From NCBI GenBank assembly GCA_002327255.1, contig DCUM01000219.1, forward strand, positions 14,328 through 24,339: a stretch of 10,012 nucleotides of DNA. Reading direction: 5' to 3'. Of the stretch, positions 1-6,708 are shown piece by piece. This DNA comes from a bacterium UBA2214 (GTDB lineage Bacteria; Zhuqueibacterota; Zhuqueibacteria; Residuimicrobiales; Residuimicrobiaceae). The position numbers and the translations under genes were made by a program. The notes beneath the pieces were generated by a model that saw nothing but the letters and a program-made list of their open reading frames with translations, had not been told where the DNA came from and searched no databases. The first letter of the stretch is position 1; each line of letters begins with the position of its first letter.

Positions 1-67
1 CGCAAATGGCTCAATGCAGGTGCCCGCCAAAAGAGAGATTCATCCGGGGTGACATTCCCGGACGGCA

Positions 68-98
68 GCAGTCCGCCGGAGCACTGCATCTGTTTTTT
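68..98 (+). terminator. Possible rho-independent terminator
   Basis: The arms GCAGT (68-72) and ACTGC (83-87) can pair around a GC-rich loop, and a run of seven T follows at 93-99 after a five-base spacer. It would end a plus-strand transcript entering from the left edge. The stem is only five base pairs and alternative pairings exist, so this is weak. Confidence 0.25.
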
Positions 99-141
99 TA
101 TAATACCCCACTCATGGGGGGAGTGATAAGCCCGTTATTAC

Positions 142-161
142 GGCGGACAAGAATGTCCGCC
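142..161. repeat. Perfect 8-bp intergenic palindrome
   Basis: GGCGGACA (142-149) and TGTCCGCC (154-161) form a perfect inverted repeat with the tetraloop AGAA. Short GC-rich palindromes of this kind are often dispersed in intergenic DNA of environmental bacteria. There is no T tract, so it does not look like a terminator. Its presence beside a decayed gene fits a dispersed repeat, which is inference because only one copy lies in this window. Confidence 0.6.
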
Positions 162-369
162 CTCCCGTGAGTGCGGTATTGCTTTTTTTCCTGTTTTTGC
201 TTGCCTGTTTTTATCATTTTTCGTAACATCGGGAAAATAAAGTCAATCCCGGGGAAGGGGACGACTGATGAAGAAAGCGCAATCGGGTTCATAGCATGGC
301 CCGGACTGCGCTTTTTCTGTTTGGAGACCCCTGTGTTCGAGGCCACGGGGTACTTCTCAGCCGAGTCGG

Positions 370-949
370 TCATGATGGAGGTTGTGTCGTGGTATTGAAC
401 CTGTTGTTGCCGGTGTTTGAACCCGGCATCGGTAGCTACCTGGACGCGATACCCCGCCGTGCCGATGGAAGGCTCCCAGCACAGCTCGACGTCGACGGGT
501 AAACCGGCGGCCTGATGCGCAGGAGAGTACAGCGTCGGCTGCGGCGGTGGCCGGCCGGTTGTAGAGCAGCCGTTCGCCCCAGAGCATGGTCACAACCTGC
601 GAAGGCACCGGCACGTCGTCCACTTGCAACGACCAGGCATAGGTGGCGCCTCGCGGCGCCGGGTGTCCCATCTCCTGAATGTGGCCGGGGATCATGACTT
701 GCGGCAGTAGTTTAGCCAAAAAATTGCGCATGCCGATGACCGGCGTCTGCCCGCCGCTCTCGTTCACCCAGGCGTTCAACATCAATACATCCAAATGTTC
801 GATAATGGGCAAGGTCTCCGAAGTCTGGTTGTCGCAGGTATGCATGAGTTTTTGTCCGTCGTAGAACATAACCTCAAACATGCGCACCGGAACGCAGTGC
901 AGCCGAACCAGGCCTTGATTTTGATGCCGTCCAGAATCAACTCGTCATC
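370..949 (-). pseudogene. Metallo-beta-lactamase-fold hydrolase with C-terminal fibronectin III-like domain, 5'-truncated and frameshifted
   Basis: Reading leftwards from 949, one frame gives ADDELILDGIKIKAWFG. The homology then moves by one base near 905 and continues with a stretch typical of the second half of MBL-fold hydrolases: the Asp-bearing HTCDNQTSETLP, then IEHLDVLMLNAWVNESG, then the metal-ligand His in VMIPGHIQEMGH, then VDDVPVPSQVV and WGERLLY. The N-terminal half with the HxHxDH motif is missing. Near 525-532 a second frame change leads into SPAHQAAGLPVDVELCWEPS and GYRVQVATDAGF, the typical start of a fibronectin III domain, which fades out near 370. The 5' end abuts the transposase remnant exactly where that protein loses its homology. 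At least two frameshifts and the missing metal site make it non-functional. The family is recognised from motifs and the substrate is unknown. Confidence 0.7.
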
Positions 950-1794
950 CGCGCCAGCGAAAAGGGACAGCACGAAATATTCGAAACCAGCCGCTGCATG
1001 CCTTCTGTATCGTCTGCTGTAATCCGTACCGAATTGTCGATGCTGAACCCCGAGTGCGGCCAACCCCGCATCGAGCGCACTACCTCCTCATCGATCTTTT
1101 CCTCGCTCAGCAGCAGATCAAACACCCGCTCGCCATGTCTCTGTACATCGCTCCATATCCAATTCACTTTGCAGCAGCCTTGCGAAGGCTTTGGATAGAT
1201 TTATTATCAAGTCAAGATTTTCTCGCAGCCTTCGCAAGGTTCCATCTCGCCTGAACAACCCCTCGCTCACGATCGCATGCACAGGACTGTGCCAGCCGAT
1301 CAGGTCACCAAAAGTCTGAATCGCCCCCACGAAACCGGGTTCTCCTTCCGCAACGCCGCATGCCTGGCGCAACCCATCCCGGATCGTTTCATACGCCAAC
1401 CTGCATAGTTTTCCCAGCAAGCGGCGGTCGTAACGAAAGAAAATGCGCAACCGCTTCGTATTGACAATACATCAGAACCTGTGTGATACCCGAGGAAAAA
1501 CTCCGCCAGCCGCATCCCCGGCAACAGCGCCCGTTTCTGATCGGGACAGCAGCGGCGCTGCCGGCACGAAAACGCCACAAAAAACTCTTTACCGCAATCC
1601 GGGCAGCGCACCCGCGCAAATCCCTCCCTCAGCTCCCCGCATTTGAAAAACTTGTCGACGGCGGTGCGGATGAGCAGTCACCAAAAGCCCTGTTTCGGCT
1701 GGGACCACTCGTCGTAAACACACTCGAACTCGTCAAAATGGTCACACACCAGTCTGAAAAAGGGCGAAGCCTCCGGATTGCGAGGCCGGTACAT
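946..1794 (-). pseudogene. IS91-like (HUH/Y2) transposase, N-terminal part, multiply frameshifted
   Basis: The start is the ATG at 1794-1792, beginning MYRPRNPEASPFFRLV, the usual N-terminus of this subgroup. An internal TGA interrupts GFW*LLIRTAVDKF near 1680. A Cys-rich zinc-binding stretch follows (VRCPDCGKEFF, then SCRQRRCCPDQKRALL). Frame changes near 1450 lead to FFRYDRRLLGKLCRLAYETIR, GAIQTFGDLIGWHSPVHAIV (the HUH motif, near 1275-1292) and EGLFRRDGTLRRLRENLD. After a further break near 1180-1240 it continues with RVFDLLLSEEKIDEEVVRSM, WPHSGFSIDNSVRI and CPFSLARM, ending at 946. IS91-family proteins of this type continue for roughly another hundred residues. That C-terminal part is absent and is replaced by MBL-fold coding sequence. 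With a stop, several indels and the missing end it is certainly inactive. The family call is firm. Confidence 0.85.
1178..1239. repeat. 13-bp perfect inverted repeat inside the transposase remnant
   Basis: CCTTGCGAAGGCT at 1178-1190 is the exact reverse complement of AGCCTTCGCAAGG at 1227-1239, with 36 bases between. The right arm lies in the conserved transposase sequence encoding LRRLRENLD. The left arm lies in a segment (about 1155-1205) that matches no part of the family and coincides with a frame change. An inverted micro-duplication inserted about 45-50 bases into the gene would explain both observations. Confidence 0.6.
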
Positions 1795-1867
1795 TTTTGC
1801 CGCAGGAGCACACACGCCATACCTTGTCCAGTAAATAAATACCACTGACCGATAATGGGTCTGGCGT

Positions 1868-1896
1868 ATGCTACAAAACTACTGAAAACGCGTCAA
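1868..1896 (-). promoter_or_regulatory. Sigma-70-type promoter of the IS91-like transposase
   Basis: On the minus strand TTGACG (1896-1891) and TAGCAT (1873-1868) are separated by exactly 17 bases and lie about 75 bases upstream of the transposase ATG. TTGACG matches the -35 consensus at five of six positions and TAGCAT matches -10 at four of six. The -35 box lies within the block shared with the second copy near 8190, whereas the -10 box is not preserved there. Confidence 0.45.
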
Positions 1897-2014
1897 GGGA
1901 AAAAATCGCCGGTGCGTTTACAAATGACTTGCTCTCGATTCCGCAAAAAGCTATATTGAGGCAAAGTGGTGAGATCGCCCAACCACCGGCTGGTACAGAT
2001 GGCCGCTGGTTGGG
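1879..2014 (-). repeat. IS91-like element 5' terminal region, copy A
   Basis: This stretch is repeated in the same orientation at 8184-8370. Perfect shared blocks include the 20-mer at 1902-1921 (8210-8229), a 25-mer at 1933-1957 (8248-8272) and the 17-mer CCCAACCACCGGCTGGT at 1978-1994 (8334-8350). It sits upstream of the IS91-like transposase start and carries that gene's promoter, so it is read as the element's 5' end. The outer edge forms a hairpin, CCCAACCA (1978-1985) with TGGTTGGG (2007-2014). Subterminal hairpins are known for IS91-family ends. The assignment to the IS is inferred from position, and the exact boundary lies between 1994 and 2014. Confidence 0.6.
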
Positions 2015-2105
2015 AGCGTTCCGGGCAATAAGGTGGAAGGCATCAGGCTGTTCGCCGTGCCAAAATCATCTAGTCTTTCGCGGCCACTTTACACGCCCCC
2101 TTGCG

Positions 2106-2294
2106 GGGCTGCTGGTTTTTTCGACCCTGATCTGGCGGCTTGCCGCCGATTTTATTTACAAAATGCACGGCAAATGGTTTCCCATGCCCAGAGAGCGTTT
2201 TAACATGGTGTATTACACCATACTCGGGCTCTACAAAATCTCCGTCGTGTTCTTGAATTTGGTTCCGTGGCTCGCGCTGATCCTGATCGGCTAA
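2106..2294 (+). pseudogene. DUF6868-type small membrane protein, 5'-truncated
   Basis: The frame ending at the TAA at 2292-2294 encodes GLLVFSTLIWRLAADFIYKM, then HGKWFPMPRERFN, then a hydrophobic tail with LGLYKISVVFLNLVPWLALI. This matches the pattern of small two-helix membrane proteins of the DUF6868 family: a helix, a short (Y/H)xMHxxWFP loop, then a second helix. These normally run to about 80 residues and begin roughly 20 residues earlier with a Trp/Cys-containing helix, which is not recognisable here. The same frame stays open back to an ATG at 1929, but its first third is the IS91-like terminal repeat, so that start gives a chimera. Function of the family is unknown. It may have been the first gene of the unit that follows. 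Confidence 0.55.
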
Positions 2295-2354
2295 ACCGGC
2301 ACCCGTTAAAACCTACTGACCGGCAACCAAGCGGGCAAAGGAGCCGTCATTCTT

Positions 2355-2480
2355 TTGTCTGACGTCGAATTGCGCCTCAAAACTGACTGGGCTCGGATCG
2401 AAACTCGCCGGCAAATTGCATGTTTCAAGACTATGGTCGTGACCCAGTTGAAAAGACTACAACGAGATAACGCGCAATAG
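2355..2480 (+). CDS. Possible small hypothetical protein (41 aa)
   Basis: A TTG start at 2355 preceded by AAAGGAG (2337-2343) opens a frame to the TAG at 2478-2480. The product is a charged, probably helical peptide including LRLKTDWARIETRRQI and VTQLKRLQRDNAQ, with no membrane segment or recognised motif. It ends 29 bases before the GTG of the membrane protein and would fit as a leader gene of that operon. The start codon is weak, the spacing of the ribosome binding site (11 bases) is long, and it could also be the tail of a decayed gene. No function is proposed. Confidence 0.3.
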   Translation: MSDVELRLKTDWARIETRRQIACFKTMVVTQLKRLQRDNAQ

Positions 2481-2509
2481 GCTCGTATCATCGCCGACAG
2501 AGGCGCCTT

Positions 2510-4804
2510 GTGAAAAGACGTATTCGCATTGCAATTTTGGTGATGGGATTCAGCGGACTGGTTGCCGAGATACTGCTGTTGCGGGAGTTCCTCATCGTCT
2601 TTTCCGGCAACGAGCTGTGCATCGGCGTCATTCTTGCCAACTGGCTCATACTCGAAGCGTTGGGCTGCATTTTTCCCGGCCGATTGGTCGAAAAGACCGC
2701 ACACAAGCTCGAACTGTTTGCGGAGATTACCGCCCTATTTTCCTTGTCATTCATTGTCGCCGTGTTCCTCATTCGCTTGTTAAAAGGTATGCTCGGCGTT
2801 TCCATCGGCGAGAGCATCGGTTTTGTGCCCATGTTCTACTCGTCGTTTCTGATCCTGTTGCCGGTCAGCATCCTGCATGGCGCTTTGTTTACCGTCAGTT
2901 GCCGCCTTTATGCCATGTTTTCCGCGCCGGTCGCCTCCTCGGCCGGCAGGGTTTATGTCTACGAAACCATCGGCACGCTGGTCGGCGGCATTTTCTGCAC
3001 GATATTTTTGATTCCGTTTCTGCACACCTTTCAGGCGGTCTCGTGGATAGCGCTGTTGAACGCCGTCGTCTGTCTTTTTTTACTGACCCGGCGAGAAAAA
3101 ATCGATTGGCGTAAAAAAGCGACCACGATCCTGTCAAGTCTGCTCCTGATTTTTTCGGGTTATCTGGTGTTCGGAGGCGGCGCGGATCACCTGCATCAAC
3201 GCTCCATAGGGGCGCAGTGGAAGAATCACAACGTCCTTCACTACCAAAACTCCCGCTACGGCAACATCTGTGTCGTCGAAAACGAGAATCAATACATTTT
3301 CTTTCAGGACGGGATGCCGACGATCATCACGCCGATTCCGGATATCCCGGCTGTTGAAGAGTTTGTCCATCTGCCGCTTCTTGCCCACCCCGAACCCGCG
3401 AAAATTCTGATCTTGAGCGCCGGCGCCGGCGGCGTCATCAATGAAGCGCTCAAGCACCCCTCAATCGCCATGATCGATTATGTGGAACTTGATCCGCTGC
3501 TGCTGGATTTAATCAGAAAATTCTCTACGCCGCTGACGGAACTGGAATTGAATGATCCCAAAGTGAGAATTCACCACATGGACGGCCGCTTGTTGCTGAA
3601 AACAACGCCCGATCGCTATGACCTGATTTTTATCGGAATAACCGAGCCGTCCAATTTGCAGGCCAACCGGTTTTTTACGAAAGAGTTTTTTCGCCTCGCC
3701 CAAGAGCGGCTGAACAACGGCGGCAGTCTCGTCCTTCAGCTCCCCGGCTCATTGAGCCTGTTGAACGATGAATTGAAAAACCTCAACAGTTGTATTTACC
3801 ATACCCTTGCCGACGTCTTTTCACATATCCGGGTCATCCCCGGCGACGGCCGGAACCTGTTTTTATCATCGGATTCTCCGCATGTTGCAGAGTTCACGCT
3901 CGAACGCGTCATCGAGCGGCTGGACGAGCGCACCATCACGGCCAACACGCTGGTCCCTTGGCATATCGAAAAAAAGCTGCATCCCGGCTGGCAGGAATGG
4001 TTCACTCATTTTATCGAAACAAGCAGCCGGAACATCAATTCCGATTTCAAACCGCTGGGCCTGTTTTACAGCCTCTCGCACTGGAATGCGCTCTATGCGC
4101 CGTCGTTCGGCCGGATTTATACTCAATTCGAAAAATTGAATTACCGGACGATCTTTCTTGCGCTGCTCTTTTTGATGTCCGCTTGTATCGTTCTTAAACG
4201 GCGGCGAAAAAGCGCGCGGATGGGCATCCCGATTGCCATCGTCACCACCGGTTTCGCCGGCATGATTTTTAGCCTGATCGTCATTTTTACCTTTCAATCG
4301 GTTTATGGATATGTGTTTAGCTGGATCGGGCTGCTGGTGGCTTTTTTTATGACCGGCTCGGCCTGCGGCGCCGCCTGGATCACCTCGCTGTTGTCCCGGT
4401 CGCAAAAGCATGTCGGCATCTTTATAATGATCGAACTGGCCATCATCGGTTTGGCCGTCATACTGCCGCTGCTTCTTTCCCACCCTCTCGACGCCGGCGG
4501 TCATGCGGCATTTGTTTTCAAAATTCTGTTTTTGGCCGTCTCGTTTGGCTGCGGCGTGCTGGTCGGCGCGCAATTCCCGCTCGCCAACAAGTTGTATCTC
4601 AGGAGCGACACCCAGCTCAGCGACACCGCCGGTCAATTGTATGCCTGCGATCTGCTGGGCGGCTGGTTCGGCGGCATTGTCGGCGCGGTGGTGCTGTTGC
4701 CGGTGCTCGGCCTGACCGGCGTCTGCGTGACCGTGGCCCTGCTCAAGGTGACTGGCGTTATCGTGACGGCCGAATCATTACATGCTTTTGGAGGTAAGAG
4801 ATGA
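2510..4804 (+). CDS. Polytopic membrane protein with degenerate spermidine-synthase-like domain
   Basis: 764 residues. Residues about 5-215 hold roughly six hydrophobic segments (GFSGLVAEILLLREFLIVFS at 13-32 is characteristic). Residues about 240-460 form a class I SAM-binding fold of the spermidine-synthase type: ILSAGAGGVINEALKH near 301-316, the acidic YVELDP at 324-329, HHMDGR at 355-360 and YDLIFIGITEPSN at 370-382. Residues about 545-755 hold roughly six more membrane segments. True spermidine synthases have GGGDGG and a catalytic Asp in DxxDP. Here these are GAGAGG and GITEPS, so putrescine aminopropyl transfer is unlikely. The start is GTG at 2510 with AGAGG at 2499-2503. The stop overlaps the next gene's start (ATGA). 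Related proteins are annotated as fused MFS/spermidine synthase, with substrate unknown. A membrane-embedded SAM- or nucleotide-binding sensor or transferase is plausible. Confidence 0.8.
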   Translation: MKRRIRIAILVMGFSGLVAEILLLREFLIVFSGNELCIGVILANWLILEALGCIFPGRLVEKTAHKLELFAEITALFSLSFIVAVFLIRLLKGMLGVSIGESIGFVPMFYSSFLILLPVSILHGALFTVSCRLYAMFSAPVASSAGRVYVYETIGTLVGGIFCTIFLIPFLHTFQAVSWIALLNAVVCLFLLTRREKIDWRKKATTILSSLLLIFSGYLVFGGGADHLHQRSIGAQWKNHNVLHYQNSRYGNICVVENENQYIFFQDGMPTIITPIPDIPAVEEFVHLPLLAHPEPAKILILSAGAGGVINEALKHPSIAMIDYVELDPLLLDLIRKFSTPLTELELNDPKVRIHHMDGRLLLKTTPDRYDLIFIGITEPSNLQANRFFTKEFFRLAQERLNNGGSLVLQLPGSLSLLNDELKNLNSCIYHTLADVFSHIRVIPGDGRNLFLSSDSPHVAEFTLERVIERLDERTITANTLVPWHIEKKLHPGWQEWFTHFIETSSRNINSDFKPLGLFYSLSHWNALYAPSFGRIYTQFEKLNYRTIFLALLFLMSACIVLKRRRKSARMGIPIAIVTTGFAGMIFSLIVIFTFQSVYGYVFSWIGLLVAFFMTGSACGAAWITSLLSRSQKHVGIFIMIELAIIGLAVILPLLLSHPLDAGGHAAFVFKILFLAVSFGCGVLVGAQFPLANKLYLRSDTQLSDTAGQLYACDLLGGWFGGIVGAVVLLPVLGLTGVCVTVALLKVTGVIVTAESLHAFGGKR
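4790..4800 (+). promoter_or_regulatory. Strong ribosome binding site inside the upstream gene
   Basis: GGAGG at 4790-4794 lies six bases before the ATG at 4801, within the last codons of the preceding gene, whose TGA overlaps that ATG. This fixes the start of the radical SAM gene and indicates translational coupling. Confidence 0.8.
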
Positions 4805-5901
4805 ACAGTTTTTTTGACGACGAAATGACGCGAAAAACATTTTTGGCCAAGAGCGCACAGCTCTGCATCACCTTGGGATTGTCCGGTATCGTTCTCAAGG
4901 GAATGAAACGTGAGGCGTTCGGCGCCGAGGCCGGCCCAGTTGATCAGAACGCAAGCCAACCGGGCGGTGACTGGGAACCGGCGTATCTGAAACTCCATCG
5001 AACCGGCGAGCTGAAAAAACGCGCGGATGAACTGGGGTCGATTATGGAGAGCTGTCGCCTCTGTCCGCGGCAATGCGGCGTCAATCGGCTGAAAGGACAG
5101 AGGGGCGTTTGTCGCGCGCCCGGCACGACGTTGGTCGTTTCCTCCTTTCATGCCCATTTCGGCGAAGAGCGGCCGCTGGTCGGCAAAGGCGGTTCCGGCA
5201 CCATTTTTTTAACCCATTGCAATCTGCGATGCGTCTTTTGCCAAAACTGGGAAATCAGTCAGCTTGGCCGCGGCAGTGAAAGAAAGCTCGAAGACCTGGC
5301 CGATATGATGTTGCGGCTGCAAAAAATGGGATGTCATAACATCAATCTGGTCACGCCCACGCACTATTCGGCCTGCATCCTCATGGCGCTCGATATGGCG
5401 GCGGCCAAAGGCTTGCGCCTGCCGATCGTTTACAACACCTGCGGCTGGGAACGGCTCGAAATCCTCGCGGTGCTCGACGGCGTTGTGGACATTTACCTGC
5501 CCGATTTCAAATACTGGGACAGCGAGGTTTCAGCCAAATTTTCAACCGGAGCGGACAACTATCCCGAAATAACAAAGGCGGCGATTTTAGAGATGCACCG
5601 GCAGGTGGGCGTGGCCAAACCGACGCAAGACGGCATTATGCAGCGGGGACTGATGATTCGGCATCTGGTCATGCCGAATAATGCAGGCGGTTCGGACAAA
5701 ATCATCGAGTGGATCGCGGCAAATCTGCCGAAAGACACCTATGTCAATATCATGGCGCAGTATAACCCGCTGTACAAAGCGTATGATCATCCCGAGATCG
5801 CCAGAAGAATCACCGGAAAGGAGTATAAAAAGGTGGTGCAAACGGCTCAAAACTCCGGGCTGACCAATCTGGATGTTCAGGGCTATTGGTGGCTGCGATA
5901 A
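4801..5901 (+). CDS. Radical SAM enzyme of the PflX-like (COG1313) family with Tat-like leader
   Basis: 366 residues. The radical SAM cluster motif is CNLRCVFCQNW, with Cys140, Cys144 and Cys147 in CxxxCxxC spacing. An N-terminal Cys set (C85, C88, C92, C104 in CRLCPRQCGVNR and GVC) is typical of COG1313 proteins, as are GEERPLVGKGGSGTIFLTHC, YNTCGWERLE, DIYLPDFKYW and MAQYNPLYKAYDHPEI. The family resembles pyruvate-formate-lyase-activating enzymes but its substrates are unknown. Residues 1-43 look like an export leader: TRKTFLAKS, a short hydrophobic stretch CITLGLSGIVL and AEA before the mature region. The twin arginine of Tat signals is RK here. Chemistry needing SAM and reduced iron-sulfur cluster normally occurs in the cytoplasm, so the leader may be an anchor. 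Start and coupling to the upstream gene are clear. The motifs appear intact and the gene is probably functional. Confidence 0.88.
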   Translation: MNSFFDDEMTRKTFLAKSAQLCITLGLSGIVLKGMKREAFGAEAGPVDQNASQPGGDWEPAYLKLHRTGELKKRADELGSIMESCRLCPRQCGVNRLKGQRGVCRAPGTTLVVSSFHAHFGEERPLVGKGGSGTIFLTHCNLRCVFCQNWEISQLGRGSERKLEDLADMMLRLQKMGCHNINLVTPTHYSACILMALDMAAAKGLRLPIVYNTCGWERLEILAVLDGVVDIYLPDFKYWDSEVSAKFSTGADNYPEITKAAILEMHRQVGVAKPTQDGIMQRGLMIRHLVMPNNAGGSDKIIEWIAANLPKDTYVNIMAQYNPLYKAYDHPEIARRITGKEYKKVVQTAQNSGLTNLDVQGYWWLR

Positions 5902-5959
5902 CTTCCGCCTTGGACGACAACCACCGTCGAGTATAAACCATTGACAAACGGAGCTGATT

Positions 5960-6456
5960 ATGGCCTCAACATGGATTTCTTACAACTATCTGGCGTGGAC
6001 CGAAAGTTTTTGGCCACGCCGGAAGCGTATGAAGCGGAAGCCGCGGTTTACATCGATCTCATACAGGGACAGGCGAAGGCGCCTCCGTGCACGCTGCTGC
6101 ATTGGGGTTGCGGAGCGGGCGGCTACGATCGTGTGTTCAAGCGACATTTTACGGTCACCGGCGTAGACCTCAGCGCGGGGATGTTGGAGATTGCGCGCAG
6201 CGCACAACCGGAAATCGATTATCTGGAAGACGACATGCGCACCGTGCGGCTGAACCGGCAGTTCGACGCCGTGGCCATTCCGGACAGCATTGACTATATG
6301 GCGACTCGGGAGGAGCTTGAAAAGGCCGTGCAAACGGCGGCAGTGCATCTCAAGCTCGGCGGCGTGTTGCTGGTGGTCGGCAAAACGCAGGAGACGTTTC
6401 AGAACAACAATTTCGCATACAGCGGCGAAAAGAAGCTGATAGTTGATAGGAGTTGA
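5960..6456 (+). pseudogene. Class I SAM-dependent methyltransferase, frameshifted and 3'-truncated
   Basis: The ATG at 5960 follows GGAG (5950-5953) with six-base spacing and encodes MASTWISYNYLAWTE, matching the usual YNxLAWTE opening of this methyltransferase group. Homology then moves by one base near 6002-6006, where an A run appears one base short, and continues as KFLATPEAYEAEA, LLHWGCGAGGYD (SAM motif I), VTGVDLSAGMLEIAR (motif II), DDMRTV and HLKLGGVLLVVGKTQE. The matching frame also opens at a TTG at 5941, but that start lacks the family's N-terminus. Proteins of this group usually run to about 240-250 residues. After NNNFAYSGEKK (near 6433) homology stops and the frame ends at 6456, so roughly the last third is missing. 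It sits 58 bases after the radical SAM gene and was probably its third operon partner before being cut. Confidence 0.7.
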
Positions 6457-6708
6457 CAGGAAATTTGATTTTGCTGGGAATCAAAAAATCGAGGAAACCA
6501 TCCTCTGTCAAGAGCCAGATACCCAGCCTTTTATCCTTTTTCAGCGCGGCAATCCGCATCCGGCCCCCTCATCGCCTCTTACCTGCCGAAAAATTAGTCA
6601 ATAGAAACCTCTAATGGAAACCTGTAATGCAAGCAAATTTTCTAAAAAGCACGTGACCAGACGATATCGCTGCAGGATCAACTCGCGCAGAAATTTAGGA
6701 AGGGCTCT
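6457..6708. other. Unassigned stretch between methyltransferase break and transposase tail
   Basis: No family is recognised. On the minus strand an ATG at 6559-6557 opens MRIAALKKDKRLGIWLLTED, a frame that runs on into the antisense of the methyltransferase and is probably chance. Just past the methyltransferase break the short motif AGTTGA occurs twice (in GATAGTTGATAGGAGTTGAC near 6438-6457). If the transposase tail at 6709-7066 belongs to an IS91-like element, this stretch should hold that element's 3' end, but no terminal sequence can be named with confidence. Confidence 0.4.

Larger units (their letters stand above)
1..356. other. Left-edge stretch with no recognised gene
   Basis: No reading frame here resembles a known family. 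A minus-strand frame opens at an ATG at 89-87 and runs off the left edge, and two plus-strand frames also run in from the left edge and stop near 120-165, so the first 100 bases may be the end of a neighbouring gene that cannot be assigned. The stretch contains a weak plus-strand hairpin followed by a T tract (68-98), a short CCCCA/TGGGG hairpin at 106-119 and the strong 20-bp palindrome at 142-161. The remainder (about 165-356) is a decayed spacer running into the fibronectin-like tail of the next pseudogene. Confidence 0.5.

Noticed and set aside
1483..1848. 121-residue plus-strand open frame
   Set aside because: Antisense to clear IS91-like transposase homology.
1879..2060. Structured RNA or riboswitch upstream of the DUF6868 remnant
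   Set aside because: The hairpins are real, but the sequence recurs beside an unrelated gene fragment and leads on the minus strand into a transposase promoter, so an IS terminus is simpler.
2094..2122. Hairpin GCCCC/GGGGC followed by a T run as a terminator
   Set aside because: The T run encodes VFS within the DUF6868-like frame, and the stem is short. Coding constraint explains the sequence.
1929..2294. 121-residue plus-strand frame taken as one gene
   Set aside because: Its first third is the IS91-like terminal repeat that recurs at 8184-8370. Only the end resembles DUF6868, so it is a chimera and was annotated as a truncated remnant.
3866..4636. 256-residue minus-strand open frame
   Set aside because: It lies wholly antisense to the membrane/SAM-fold gene, is rich in charged low-complexity residues and has no family motifs: a shadow of the real gene.
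6350..6559. 69-residue minus-strand frame beginning MRIAALKKDKRLGIW
   Set aside because: Its second half is antisense to methyltransferase coding sequence, and the first half matches no family. Not supportable as a gene.
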